Shown: piece by piece, positions 34,668 to 48,821 of the stretch
Position numbering within the stretch: position 1 is the first letter of the stretch
Layout of the letters: each line of letters starts with the position of its first letter
NCBI GenBank assembly: GCA_032209605.1
Contig: JASFXZ010000001.1
Span: 15,828,256 to 15,892,255, forward strand
DNA length: 64,000 nt
Reading direction: 5' to 3'
From: Mactromeris polynyma
Taxonomy: Eukaryota; Mollusca; Bivalvia; Venerida; Mactridae
The notes under the pieces: model-generated
Seen by the model: only the letters and a program-made list of their open reading frames with translations
Told to the model about the DNA's origin: nothing
The model's database searches: none
Position numbers and translations under genes: made by a program

Positions 34668-36225
34668 ATAATATATCAGTGTTTATTCACGTCATATTAA
34701 CGCTTTTGTGATAGTAGGTTTTGGTTCTAGAATTTTAGTAGTTATGTGGGCTCATTCGAAAGTTTCCCGATGGATAATAGTAAGATGTTTTGAATAATCA
34801 GGAGAGTTTTTTGAAGACTGAAACCCAGACTTAGACTTTAAATTTCCAAAACTTATATTCCCAAGCCTGACATTCTCATTAAATCTAAACATATGAATAT
34901 TGCCATTTTTTTATTAAAATATATCGTGTAATAAAAATGTAGGAGCAAAAGGTATATTTAATATTTTAAAGTCTAAGTTTGAGTTTCTGTCTTAAAATAT
35001 GTGTGAATAAGGCCCCAGGATTTGCACTTTTGTTTCAAAAAATCTTCATTGGATATGTAGTTGAAATTCGGAGAGAATGTCCCCGTTAAAGTGTTCAATG
35101 GTCTGCCAAATTAACACCTACATGTATTATGTATAATGTTATTATAAAGGAAAAATGTAGTGAACACATTCAAGATATTAGTGCAAATTTAAACTGCCCA
35201 GCAAATGGGTAGGTTTCCCAGATAAATAAAGAAGTTTTGAAACATTTTGAAATATAAAAGGTCAGATAGTGTTTAGGGAAAATTAGGAGTATACCTTACG
35301 GACGTAACTGGCCCATCTGAACGTAAAATATGTGAACGGACTTACTCCAGTTTTGTCGAGCGCTACATTGGCTAAAACATATTTAATACATTTTTATTGA
35401 TAGCAAATCGGCAAATAAATGCGCCTTTAGCCATTTACAATATCCAAAAAAAGATGGCCTAGACAAACATATGAACATACAATTCTAACATATTAATACA
35501 TGTCCTATAAAAATAACAAGTTATGCAAATAATTGCAATGTATAACTAATTCAAAAGATCTACTACTATCAAGTTACGAATGGAATAAAGTATAATGAAA
35601 GGCAGATTGAAAATTACAGCAATGTGAGAAGGTTCGCACGTGTCGCCATAGTGATTGTAATGTGTATATATTATATGTATCATATTTCATATACATGTAA
35701 TTACTTTGATAAATGATTCATTATGTTGTGTGTATTTTTCCTTTGTTAAAACATTTTTCATTAAGAACGTTTGTTGGTAGACACTGCATGTGTTAATAGA
35801 CTAAAAATTGGTAATATGTTTGTATTGGTCACTTTAATCTGCCTTTCCTAGTTTACCAGATATTTACCGCGTTAACCACTTAACATTTATCTTAAGTAGA
35901 TTGTACTTTCTGAAAACCTATGGAGTTAAGAGAATAAGTGGTGGCAGTTGTGGGCACTATCAGACACTTTTTCGTGTTAAGATATTTATTTAGTTTAAAA
36001 GATTATCATGGTACTTATCTAGTTAACTACATATTTTTCAAGTTAATTATGTAGTAAACTGGTGGCAGAAGTATGCCACCATATGAACAATTATGAGCAA
36101 TGAAGTTTATTTTAAAATGTGTGACCTTGATTTTTTCGTATCATTGTGGAAAACATTTGTTTTAATGTTTGAAAATGGCAGTACAGTCCTTCCATCTCTT
36201 AACGTTTTTATTGGTATTCTTTACA
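34668..36225. other. Non-coding stretch before the LINE, unit B
   Basis: Near-identical to 9847-11269 in A, apart from indels. It has 200 bp after the hAT-like MITE that A has lost. No gene was recognised. Confidence 0.45.
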
Positions 36226-38433
36226 AACTCAACTTTTGGGAGAGTGTAACGTTGATAGTTCAAAATTTTGGAAGTCTATTGGCAATATTGGGGTAAATTG
36301 TTCAGCCAAAAGTAAAATCCGAATGGAGGTAGTATTAGACAGTGGGAATGTTTCTTGTGAAGTCAGTGATGTTTTAAACAAATGGAGGAATGATTTTAGC
36401 TCATTGTTTCAATCGGTCAATCATTCTAATTTTGATGATATTGGTAATGATAATATTTTATCACAAAGTGACGTAACCTTTAATGATCATATATCTGTTT
36501 TAGAGGTACGAACTTGTATTGATAAGGCATATAAAGGCAAGGCGTGTGGTATAGATAGCATACCAGTAGAGGTTTTGAATAATGATATGTCTATTTCATT
36601 TTTGCATATATTGTTTAACATTTGTTTTGATAAAGGTATCATGCCGTCTTTATGGAGTAAGAGTATCATTAATCCTATTCCGAAATCGTCTACTTTAGAC
36701 AAGAGGGATCCTTTATCGTATAGAGGTATTGCTCTAGCACCGTCAATGTATAGATTGTATTGTTCCATTTTAAATTGCCGCCTTAGTAAATGGTCCGAAA
36801 CTAATGACAAATTATCTGATGAACAGAATGGTTTTAGAAAAGGTAGAAGCCCCACTGATCATTTGATGTCTTTAACTAGCATAATTGATAGTAGGAAAAA
36901 GGTTAATAAGTCAACCTTCTGTGCTTTTATTGATTTTAAGAAAGCTTATGATACTATTAACAGGAATATGTTGTGGAAGCGTCTAACTGACATCGGAATT
37001 AGAGGTAAAATGTTTAATGCTTTGAAATCGTTATATAACTCTGTTTAAGCTTGTGTTAAAGTAAATTCATTTAATACGGAATGGTTTGAAGTAAAATGCC
37101 GTTTTTTGACAAGGTTGTATATTATCTCCGCTTCTGTTCAATTTGTATATTAATGATCTGACTATGTTTATCAAATCACTAAATATTGGTATTACCATTG
37201 ATGATGAAACTGTCTGATTATACTTTATGCAGATGATATTGTATTACTAGCGGATTCCGCGCAAGATATGCAAATACTGTTAAATGCTTTGAATGATTGG
37301 TGTTCAATAAATGATATGACTGTTAATCCATTAACAAGTAATATTGTACACTTTCGACCTAAGTGTCATGTTTGTACCAATGTTAAATTTGTATGTGGTG
37401 ATATTACATTGTCTTTAGTCGATAGATATACATATCTTGGTGTTGTATTACACGAACATCTTGATTTTAATGTGACAGCTAAATGTGTTGCCCAGAGTGC
37501 TAGTCGTGCTTTAGGCCTTTTAATAGCGAAATGTAAGGTCATTGGTGGAGTATCATATGATGTTTTTACTAAATTATATGATTCTATTGTATGGCCAGTA
37601 ATCAACTACAGTGCTCAGCTTTGGAGTTTTAAGACATATTCGTGTATCGATGTAGTTCATAATAGAGCTCAACGTTTCTTTTTGGGCGTCGGTAGATACA
37701 CACCCACTGATGGGGTATCTGGAGACATGGATTGGAAGCCACCAATTGTCCGACAATGGAAATGTATTTCTCTATATTGGTCTCGCATCGGGTCTATGAA
37801 TGCTCAACGACTCAATAAACGAGTAGCAATTTGGGCATATAACAAAGCGAACATGCTTTGTAAAAATTGGTTTTATGTCATGAAAGATTTTTTCAGAGTT
37901 AATGATTTGATATGTTTATGAGTTTAGATCATCCACTGCCTAATGTATTCAGTCAGTGTGTAGAATATTTAAGATTACCGATTATGTTAATAAATGGTTA
38001 GTTAGAATTAATGATGTTGTAGGAATTTCTGGTAAAGGTGGCAATAAGCTGAGATTTTATAGAATGTTTAAAAACCAATTTTCTCCTGAACAGTACTGCA
38101 AAATGATTTTACCAACTAAACACCGTTCGGCTTTAAGTAAATTTCGTTGTGGTGTTGCACCAATTAGAATCGAAATTGGTCGATATGAAGGCTTAGAAGT
38201 TGACAGGAGAACTTGCCCTTTTTGCGGTACTGTTGAGGATGAGATTCATGTATTGTTGTATTGTCATATATATAATGATTTGAGACATGCAATGTTTCAA
38301 AGTGCAATCCAGTGCAATAATTTATTCATGTCAATGTCGGAAATGGATAAATGTGTATTGTTGTTTTCCGACGCTAATATGATAAGGATTAGTGCCAAAA
38401 CCTGTTTTTTGATAATTTAAAGGCGACAATTTT
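36226..38433 (+). pseudogene. Decayed LINE reverse transcriptase, unit B
   Basis: The same element as 11270-14900, without the nested insertion and without A's internal deletion, so the pre-RT and RT region (36236-37048) is read in one frame: SIINPIPKSS, LSYRGIALAPS, FRKGRSPTDHL and FIDFKKAYDTI. A nonsense change (AAA to TAA, 37046-37048) stops it, and the GLRQGC motif just after is damaged. YADDIVLLA follows near 37225, then a thumb-like region to about 37905, and the CPFCGTVEDEIHVLLYCH motif near 38214-38267. A TAA at 38418-38420 truncates the last ten residues kept in A. Confidence 0.8.
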
Positions 38434-39985
38434 TAACATGTAAGTAGTTACTTTTAATATGTAAGTGATGTAATAATTTTGTTTATCGTTGTTCCAATAA
38501 TTTTGTGTCCACAGAGACACATTTGCTAATCACATTTATTGATCTCAAACATCCATTTATAAACGATACGAGACAATAACAATTTTTCTTGTATTTCACA
38601 TAGTAGTAATGTTTTATCATTATATATATTTATTTATTTTCTACTAAGGGATTAGCAAATATGTCTCAGTTGATGAAATTTTATTGTTATATACACGTGT
38701 AGTTTTATCACATGTTCAATATATATAATATTGATAATATGATTCTAATTATCTTATATACATGTATAGTGATATGGATGTTTTATTGTGCAATGTATTG
38801 CCCGTCTCTTATAATTCTTACTAGAATGGCATATTTTATCCTATGTAATTGATAATGTTTTGTATACATGTATATATATGATGAGACGTTAATAATAAAC
38901 TAATAAACTGAACATTTATAATACTTATCAGTTCATAAGATGTTTAAGACTTTTATTTTTAATGATTTTCTTAATGATGATAAATACTAGTATTTTCTGT
39001 TCTATCACACTCAGTTTAACCTCAATGTTGATGTGTTATATTTTAATTGTGTATGTAAATGTCAAATTTATGTGACTAGGTTTTCCGTCCTGATGTATTT
39101 TAACGATCTTACCTTTTTAATGATTCTTTTTCTTAATTCATAATGTAATATATTGTGCAAGCTAATTTTATTGTTATGGACTTTTGAAAGTATTTAATAC
39201 TAATAACACAAATAAATAACAATAATAATAATAATAAAAAAACAATAAAAATAATTACAAAATAAATGATAATATTTATAATAAATGAATAAATAAAATA
39301 ATAATAATAAAATGGATATTTGTTTTGGCTTCCAAAGATTCATACTGACAAATCGTGTCGATGTTCGGCTTCGCACAAAATAGTTTTTTTAAGACTTATG
39401 AATGCATATGGCACGAAGATGCTACGGTAATCGCCATGACGTTCAAGAAATACATAAACAAAACTGAAACTAAATGTGTTAGCATTGTTTTAAAAGATTC
39501 GATCAATGAGTAAGATTAGTAACACACGTATATTCAAGAATTGCTGAAAATGTATAAAACAAAATAACTTCTATACTGTACTATATAATGGAAAATTAAA
39601 CGTGTCGGCCCAAAATACCCTTGTAGAGTAACAAATATTCTAAGTCAAAATTAAAATTTGTGTCGGTTATTAAGATATATTACAACATAAGACGAGGTAA
39701 AAGAATGAATGAATTTGATAAATTGGACTTCCAGACGTTCAAGTATATGTGAGGTGGTATTTGATGAACCAAAAAAATTGTATATGTATCTTAACATGTT
39801 GATAATGCTTTGAAAATATTAAACTATTACAATTCCTACAATCGAAACAAACAATGCAATGTTAAGAAAAATCGTTTCAATCACGTTTTTATGTTTTTCA
39901 GTATATCAATGTTGTTCAATTACAAATGAATCTGGTGATTGTTAACCTACGGATCAAAAACTAAAATAAAAAAGACATACCTTAC
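38434..39985. other. LINE 3'UTR, AT-rich repeat and non-coding stretch, unit B
   Basis: Equivalent to 14901-16393 in A. The simple repeat at 39208-39315 has irregular AAT/AAAT units. No other feature was recognised. Confidence 0.45.
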
Positions 39986-40079
39986 CGAATCCGTGTGTTG
40001 GCTGTTCACCTGATGTATCGTCACTGACACCAATGTCTTTTATCTCAGTATCGATTCTACGGTATACAAGTAACGACAT
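39986..40079 (-). CDS. Candidate small 5' coding exon, unit B
   Basis: Copy of 16394-16487. The ATG at 40079, the 31-codon frame and the GTAAGG donor (40-bp context unchanged) are kept, with Ala to Pro near the end as the only coding change. The same caution applies: too short to prove coding. Confidence 0.25.
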
Positions 40080-40331
40080 TATAAATAGCTTAGAATGTGA
40101 GGTCGCAGAATAATAACAAGAAGCCGTCAGGTCTGGATATGATACAGTTTATATAAGGATGATATATATTATTATAATATCAAATTACGCCCATGATATT
40201 ATTTTGAAAAACTTATATAATTACAATATATAGACTTTGTCCACAGGCTTCGCCTTGTTGCACATTGACACTAGTATGTTTTCATGCATTTGTTCTCTGA
40301 CGTGGTGCAGAGCGGTGTGTACGCAAGACAA

Positions 40332-41505
40332 TGATTGGTGGATAGCAAACTAGCTCGGGTAGAGTATTGTTGGTGCGTGACAGAGGGTTATGGTATTGTA
40401 TGGTTGGAGCGTGACGGAGCGTTGTGGTAATGTGTTATGATATTGTATGGTTGGTGCATGACAGAGTGTTATGACATTGTATGGTTGGTACGTGGCATAG
40501 TGCTATGACATTGTATGATTGGTACGTGGCAGAGTGTTATGACGTTATATGATTGGTGCGTGACAGAGTGTTATGACATCGTATGGTTGGTGCATGACAT
40601 AGTGTTATGACATTGTATGATTGATGCGTGGCATAATGTTATGACATTGTATGATTGGTGCGTGACAGAGTGTTATGACATTGTATGATTGGTGCGTGAC
40701 AGAGTGTTATGACAGTGTATGATTGGTGCGTGACAGAGTGCTATGGCATTGTATGGTTGGGGCAGCACAGATTATATTGTTATGCCATTGCATGATTGGT
40801 TCGTGGCAGAGGGTTATGACAGTGTATGATTGGTACGTGGAATTGGTTCGAGGCAGAGGGTTATGACATTGTATGATTGGTGCGTGACGGAGGGTTATGT
40901 CATTGTATGATTGGTGCGATGCAGCATGATTTATTATTGTATGATTGGTGCGTGGCATAGTGATATTCTATTGTATGGTTGTTGCGTGGCAGAGTAATAT
41001 TCTATTGAATGGTTTGTGCGTGGCATAGTGATATTCTATTGTATGGTTGGTGCGTGGCAGAGTGATATTGTATTGTATGATTGGTGCGTGGCAGAGTGAT
41101 ATTGTATTGTATGGTTGGTGCGTGGCATAGTGATATTTTATTGTATGGTTGGTTGGTGGGTGGCAGAGTGATATGGTATTGTTTGGCTGGTACATGGCAG
41201 AGTAATATGGTATTGTATGGCTGGTGCATGGCAGAGTGATATGGTATTGTTGGTTTGGTGCATGACAGAGTGATATGGAATTGTATGGTTGGTGGGTGGT
41301 AGAGTGATATGCTATTGTATGGCTGGTGCACGACAGAGTGATATGGTATTGTTTGGCTGGTGCGTGACAGATTGATATGGTATTGTATGGTTGGTAAATG
41401 GCAGAGTGATATGGTATTGTAGGGCTAGTGCATTGCTTAGCGTTATGGTATTGTTTGGCTGGTGCATGGCAGAGTGATATGGTAGTGTACGGTTGGTGCA
41501 TACAT
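40332..41505. repeat. 34-bp minisatellite, unit B
   Basis: Near-identical to 16740-17910 in copy number and order of variant units. Differences are scattered, for example TGGTAAATGGCAG near 41393 in place of TGGTCCATTGCAG in A. The long His/Thr-rich minus-strand frames are repeat artefacts. Confidence 0.9.
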
Positions 41506-42360
41506 AGCAACACGTACTGTTTGTTGGACTAGGAACAATATATGATATTTCGACAACCGTTTAAACCACGCATGGAAATGATCTTGTCTCTTTTCGCTTT
41601 CATACTGTAATGGTACACTAGACTAGATTATTTCAAAGATGTGTCTGGTTCTATCATTGTTACATACAAACCTTCTTGTCATATTGTCAGATTTCATTTT
41701 TTGACTGTATGTGTATATATTTACAGCTGGCAATTTAATAGATATAGAAACAAATAGTATATATCTAAACAACTGCCACGTATATTATGCTTTTATATGT
41801 ATATGCTTTATCTCTTATGTTATGTATGTATGTTTTAAAAAAGAAATAAACTATAATATATAAAAATAACAATGTATAAATGGTTTGAATGTAACTAAAC
41901 GATGATAAGAGTGAGGTCCACAGTATCTGAATGGATATGTATAACAATATTTATGTAATTGGGTTTAAGTCACATAATCATCTAAGGTCATGTAGTCACC
42001 TTTTATGTTAATGTACCTCTCTGGTATTATTTTGGGTTTTAAGGGGGGGGGGCTTTATGCAGCATCACCGACATTCCGCAAGCCAGCTGGATGAGATTCG
42101 AAAAGTCGGAGGTGATGGACAAGTGATTTGAATTCCTGGGTAACCTAAACCTTATCCCTTGAAATATACATAAATAAATGACATCTGTAATTACCTACCC
42201 ATAACATATTTATGCTTGTTAGTTTTCCGAGTCAGAGTAAATAATACCATGTGACCTTGTTAATTAACGATACTTTTTAAAACTTATAACATGCTAAAAA
42301 CAGATGCTGAAAACAGCCTAACATACACCGGGAATAACTGGGCATTTCAAAATTAAAACT
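41506..42360. other. Non-coding stretch, unit B
   Basis: Equivalent to 17911-18802 with a 33-bp deletion after GCCAGCTGG and a shorter poly-G run. Nothing else was recognised. Confidence 0.45.
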
Positions 42361-43123
42361 CTGTTAGACCAGATAGGATTATCTATCCTGTGGGAAAATC
42401 AATTTAATATGCTTTTTAACAATGAAATTGTTAAACAGCAAGTACTAGACATCTATAAGCAAAATTGATATTTATCAATTAATAATTCTACTCGCCTAGA
42501 TACTTCAGTACTGTCTATTTAAACACTCGTTCAATTTTGAAGACTACCTTAATACAATAACAGTGACCAGATTCAGAACAGCACTATTCAAATTTCGCAT
42601 GTCATCACACAACTTAGCAATATAACACGTACGTCCTATTAATCTCCCTAGAAACGAAAGAATATGTCAAAACTGTTATAGAGGTCAACTAGAAACGGAA
42701 TACCATTTTTTACTTATCTGTTCCAAATACGCTAACTTAAGATCAAACTATATTAAACGTTATTATTATACGTGGCCAACGAAACTAAAATTCACTAATT
42801 TGATGAGAACTACCTCTCGAAATATTCTTATTTATTTATCCAAATACATTAATTATGCTAGTCTTGTTAGAAACTGATAATGTATTAACTATGTCATATA
42901 CATCCTTAATGTCAGAAACTTGAACACATATTGTTAACCAATATATGTATCACCATAACTGCTTGTTTGTATACTTGTAATGAAATTTAAAAATTTGAAT
43001 ATGCACTGTATAACATCATGTGCTCCTGCAAAACCATGTCTTTTCTAATTATGAACATTATGTTGCTATGAAACATGTTATGTTATAATGCAATCAACTA
43101 TTTGTATTGTATTGTATTGTAAT
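42361..43123 (+). pseudogene. LINE 3'-end relic, unit B
   Basis: Copy of 18803-19563 with the same stops and TATTG-repeat tail, so insertion and decay happened before the A/B duplication. Confidence 0.68.
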
Positions 43124-46100
43124 TGCTAAGTAAGATACCCGATAACTAGATAATTACTGTAACATACTTACCAAGTATTATTAAATAAAATAAACTTGAT
43201 ACATAATAATTATACTATTGTTGTATCAATATAGTATATAAGTCTAGTCACTATTGTTGACTGCAACACTACTATTCTATTGTTCATATTATTCTCAATA
43301 AAGATATGTATACAGGATAAGTGTTATCTAGTTTAAGCCCGCCATATTAGCTCAGTCAGTAGTGCACATGCTTCCGGAATACCAGATAACATGTGCATAC
43401 TGGCTGTTAACCCTGGATGACTTGGTAGATCAACTAACCACAGTACTAAGAAGTGAGAAACTAACTGCGTTAAAGTCCCAAATAAGCGGAACGTGAATCA
43501 AGTTAAACGACTCAGTCCACGTTTGGAATTAATTATATGAAAACTATTTTATACAATAAATATCCTAAAAAAGATAGTCGGTGCAATCTAAATCAAGCAA
43601 ACTTGTTGCAATCTGTATGTTAAGATTTGTTGTACAACATAGATGAAGACAAAACAAACCAAGGCAAAGCAATATTAAAGTTCATGTTTTGTTTATTAGT
43701 TTTATTTAACTGAATCAAATACATGTCTGAAAAAATCATATTGACAGTTTTAAAAGTTATGTAAAAAATAGAATAAAAATGATTTTGTAGAAAGTTTACG
43801 TAAAAGTAATATAATTATACTTGTTGTAAATGAAGGTTGAAACGTTTCTTGAAAACATACACTAGTATTGATATACATGTATACATATTTGTTATATGAA
43901 AAGCAAATGTGGAGTAATGAATTCTAAATTGGTTCTTTCAGCTATGAAGTAAAACTCTTTTGGAGAGGTTATGAAAGGACACTATATGTTGAAAGAATAA
44001 TTCTTCAAAAGGTTATAAGGTCATACCTATATATGGGTCTATGTTAAGCGTCCATTGTATGTAATGTGTGTAGGAAGATAAAAAAGATAAATTTTGTTTT
44101 GTATCGACACGTTTGTTTGTATTTTCCCAGACTGGTAGGTAGGTTTCGAAAAATGAACCTGTCACTAAATAGAGATAGAAATCGGTATGGCCACACATAC
44201 TTACTATTTGGTCTAGAAGTAAAATTATTGATGGAAAATAAGGTGATGTGTTTCCGTTTCTGAGTCTATAATTGTTGACATTAATGTACGTATTCTGTAA
44301 AGCCCTAAACAATTATGTCTTTAAAGAAATCAAACTTTGATTTATGGAAATCTCTGTGTTTCGAATAGTTGAACTTAGTTGATATACATACTGATAGTGG
44401 TCTCTTAGGTTGAGGAGTTGAGCAGTGGGGATTGTCTTACATATAAAATGTTCAATTCAATTTGGTGATTGTAATTGCAATTAACTATCAATCAACTATT
44501 CCAAATAGTACTCCTTAGCAATTTGATTTTGCAAAGTCGATGCAGTAAATGTCATTACTCTTTAGTGCAAGATTAATTCGAATACCAAACAATTCTTCCT
44601 AATGGTGCCCTTATTTTTTATATTCACACAATCTATTATTTGGAGGATGATCATTTCGTTGATATCGCATTCGGCCAATTCCGACATTAATCGGAGGTAG
44701 TCTTTGTGCGTTTCCGGGAATTTCCGTGGACAAAAATAAACAAACAGCATTCCCTTTTAAAAAAGTGTTGTATACATGTAACATTTACCCAACACCACCC
44801 TTGATTGCACGTCATACCTAAATGTCCTTAATTAATTTAAACAGGTTTTTTTAAAATTTGCGTATAAATATTAAATGTAGGCAATTCAAGATAGGTCGTG
44901 CAACTCGGTGTTTATCAAAATTGGAATATTTCCGTCCTGATAAATAATTATCTTGAGTTAACTTCTTTTTTTCTGATAGCAGTATGATGCTAAATTGAAT
45001 ACAAATCATGATACGCTCCCTGTCTGGTTTCGTCTTTTTTTGTAATAAAACGTATTTATAGAAAACACATTCAGAATTTCAGGAACCTATCTAGAGTTAA
45101 AATTAAGGCTCGTGGTTAGAACCTATTTGTAGTACCATGTGGTGAATTTAAAAGTATATTATTAATTAAATAACGACAATTCAATCATTTAGAAAAAACA
45201 TATCTCATTGATAATTAATTTACTCAGGAAAAACAGACAAGGATCGTATCATGACCGTGATAATAGAGACAAACAGAAACAAATGCGTAGACGATTCCAC
45301 AAAACCCATGACAAGGTCAACGGCTACCCCTTCTTATCTAGGAGGTACGAAGGGATATAGGGAAATGACCACCGACCAAGCCAAGTGCTATGCAAAATGC
45401 GCCCTACAGTCGGTTTATTGCTAAATAACTTGTGAACGACTTTGAAGGAATTGACTTGTCAATATATCAATGAATCTCAAATTTGCAGTGTATGCAACGG
45501 AAAGATTACGCGACAATTTAACAGTATATTTTGGAAGTTTCATGATAAATGGCCGTACAAATATATGAGCAAAAATGTCATATCTAAGTTTGTATTTTTA
45601 CCTCTCTTTAGTAAATATTAGCACCGCTCGGGGCGTATTACGCAAACGATTCATAGCTATGTATTAGCGCAATCCTTTTCACTCCCTTATATAAATAACA
45701 TTATTTTTGAATGTCTAATTAGCTACGATATCGTCATGACATAAAAAGATCGACACACAGAGAGTCAGGATTTATAATGAGAGAGAAGATTTAGTTACAT
45801 TTACACCGCGGACCCTTTAGAATGTTGATGTCAGTGTTGGTACATTGGGATTTCCCCGCGGCCTATAAATAGCACTCCGTTGTGTGCTTAGTCATAGACG
45901 TTACAGTCTGTTTAAGCATAGTTCACTAGTACTCATTGTATCACTCAGTCGTGAAATCACAAGTTTATGTTAACTTACTTATTACATATCGATTTATTTG
46001 ATTAAACAATATGAATAAACCAAGGACGTATTCTTAATTTTGACGTCGGGCAATTTTCCGTGGTGTAGACTAACAACACTACAGGCTAGACAATTTTTGA

Positions 46101-46301
46101 AATGTACTACAGGTCTACTTTCCGACAAAGCTGTTAGGGCAATCAATATTAGGTTCATCTGCTTTTCATACAACCATATCATGTTTACAGTAATAAGAAT
46201 AACGCCTATGTCGTGATCAAAATGTTTTATTTACAAATATAACAACATTGTAACAATTGTGTTCATTACTTTGCGTCGGAAGAAGAAAATACAAGACAAT
46301 A
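43124..46301. other. Non-coding stretch with TATA block, unit B
   Basis: Nearly identical to 19564-22860. It includes the truncated tRNA-like head (43341-43374) and the TATA/AATAAA block at about 45861-46020. No gene was recognised. Confidence 0.45.
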
Positions 46302-48821
46302 TACATGTCATTTTTTAATTTTGGTAAACAAATATGTAGGCCTAAACGAAAAAGTTTCAATTCAATGTGCCAGATAAATAGGCCGATCTGGTATTTATTT
46401 CGGACGATACCAAGTATTCGGATAGAAGGTTGTCGAATGAACGTCAGGTCCAACTGAATACTGTAAAGTATGTGATATAATTATATTGCTGCTATTGAAG
46501 CTATTTATACACAATTGTACCTGCACAATGAAGTTGAACCGTTGTTGAGAGGTTGTTGCACTAGAGAGGTTACATTGAATAGTTGTATATCATTATTACT
46601 GGGAACATTTATGCTGTTGTTGCAGAGAGGTTGTTGATCAAGAGAGGGTCGCTGTGGACATGTTACACTGTGTACACATTAAATCAATACAGAAGAACCT
46701 CAATAATAAGACCACCATTGGGACCCTTGAAAACTGGTCTATATATTGAGGTGGTCTTAATATTGAGATTGAATAAAGAGCAGCGCAAAGAAAATGGACT
46801 TGCAATTTGTGTTCTTAATTTTGAGGTGGTCTTATTGCAGAGGTGGGTTGTTAGTGAGGTTTTACTGTATTTTGGAATGTTTAGTAATCTACATGTATCA
46901 TGATAAATCCATAGTAACATTTACTCGTTTAATACAAGTCTGCGACGGAAATCTTTGATATTATTACCATGCTGAGTAACTACAATATGCGTAAAGTGTC
47001 GAACCTGCCGTCAACCTGTTTTTATGACATCATGTCTAGTACTTGGTATATAAATGCAATCTTTTTTCATGGGTGTCAAACTTGCGTTATCACTATGTGT
47101 TCGGTCATTTGCATACACGAATAGAAGCAAGAGTCCGTAACTCCTATCTTCAAGCTCATTAATTGTAGTAGAGTTATCTCTCTTTAGGAAAACCAATTCG
47201 TCAATATCCACTCAAAGATTGTTTTTTTACGATATTCGCCGCGGATGCGTACTAATGTTGATGTCAGTGCTAGCTCTGAGTTCGCTACTAGCTCTGTATT
47301 GAAATAAGAAAACTCGAATATCGATTTACAATCTGGCTCGTTATTCGCCTCCAGAAATGTATACATCGAGGCCCCTTCCGAATGTTGATGTCAGTGCCAC
47401 CTCTATATATGCTCCCTAGTGGGTCTGCATTGGAGCATCAAGGGAAATCGAACAACGATCCAGGAGTTGGCTAGTTATTCGCTTCCAGATATGTATTTAC
47501 CGCGGTACCGATAAAATGTCGATGTCAGTGTATGGGTACGCTAGTAGGCAGTTTGTTTTCTTAATATTGAGATTGAATAAAGAGCAAGACACTTCATTTT
47601 GAGATGGTCTTTACCTCGGGTTTTACTGTATTAAGAAAAGTCGTATAACGATCTACGATCTGGCTCGTTATTCGCTTCATTACATGCTTTCAGATAAGTT
47701 GACTTGAAAGAAATCAGGGCCGACCAATTACATATCTGACCACAAAGGTAGCGAAAATAATCGGTGTTGCATAGTGAACATATTACCCTAATTATTATCT
47801 ACTGATATGTGTTTTATATAAGTACGGATAAACGGAATAATTGTACTACTATTAAAGAGACGCTACATTGAATTCCACAATACGACGTTATCTTAGAATG
47901 ATATTGGACCGTTTCTGAACCGAAATTTCAAGTAACCGATTTTAGACATAAACATTAAGTATAATCGGACCTCGTTCATTCGATACATCGGGACCTGATA
48001 TTTATTTCGGATGATACCAAGTATTCGGATAGAAGGTTGTCGAAAAAACGAGGTCCGACTGTAGTTATTTTCTGCGACATTAATTAAACGTTCTGACAAA
48101 ACAGAAAGGATTTTCTAATTTATCGTTTTGATTACGATCATAGAATGACATTCGGTGTCAATAAGAATATTTATACATAAACTATTATTATTTATACGTG
48201 TCTCATTTCAGACAGCATCACATTCAATACGTTAGTCGGACTCGAGTTCTTCCGGAAGACAGTTCGGAATTAAATGTTTCATTTTGCACCGTGTGTCAAA
48301 TTCAGCTTAACAAAAAGTACAATCTTCGGCAAGGGTTTCATTCCTCGTCACATATATAACAAAAAGTATGCTAACCAATAAAACAACAGCGCGCCGAATA
48401 AGCAAAATACATTCTATCGTAACCGCTTCTTTACCAACATCTCAGTTACAACTGTTTTCCACTAACCCATTGGTACCGTAAGATGTGAAGACGACAATAT
48501 GTTGCTACTGACAGCACATAATAAATAGTGAGACCGAGACATTATATGTTGGTGAAACACGATAATGGTATACACTAAAGACGTCATTTAGAATCGCTCG
48601 GGTTGTGTTTATGTCTGACTTGCGGATGTTGGTTAATGAACTGTATCGAATCCCTTTGAAGCATGAAAAACAGTGTATATCGGATTACCTGACACGAAAG
48701 TCCATTTTCACCTCATTCAACCTCAATATTAAGACCACCTCAATTGTGGTCTTATTATTGAGGTTTTACAGACATTTTAGAAGACAAACGTCAGTTATTC
48801 GTACATTTTGATACAGTAACT
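46302..48821. other. 5' segment of unit C with MITE relics
   Basis: Nearly identical to 22861-25386 in B. It contains family-2 MITEs at 46689-46869, 47560-47630 (relic) and 48712-48770 (relic), and family-1 MITEs at 46371-46456 (relic) and 47961-48063. No gene was recognised. Confidence 0.6.

Larger units (their letters stand above)
22861..46301. repeat. Tandem unit B of a three-unit array
   Basis: This is the second head-to-tail copy, about 23.4 kb long. It is almost collinear with A, with three main differences: an LTR block at 25387-26970, a Tc1-type insertion at 31350-32904, and no nested LINE. Relative to C it lacks the stretch equivalent to about 56817-57803. Its first 2.5 kb is nearly identical to C, while its right half is nearly identical to A. 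Confidence 0.85.
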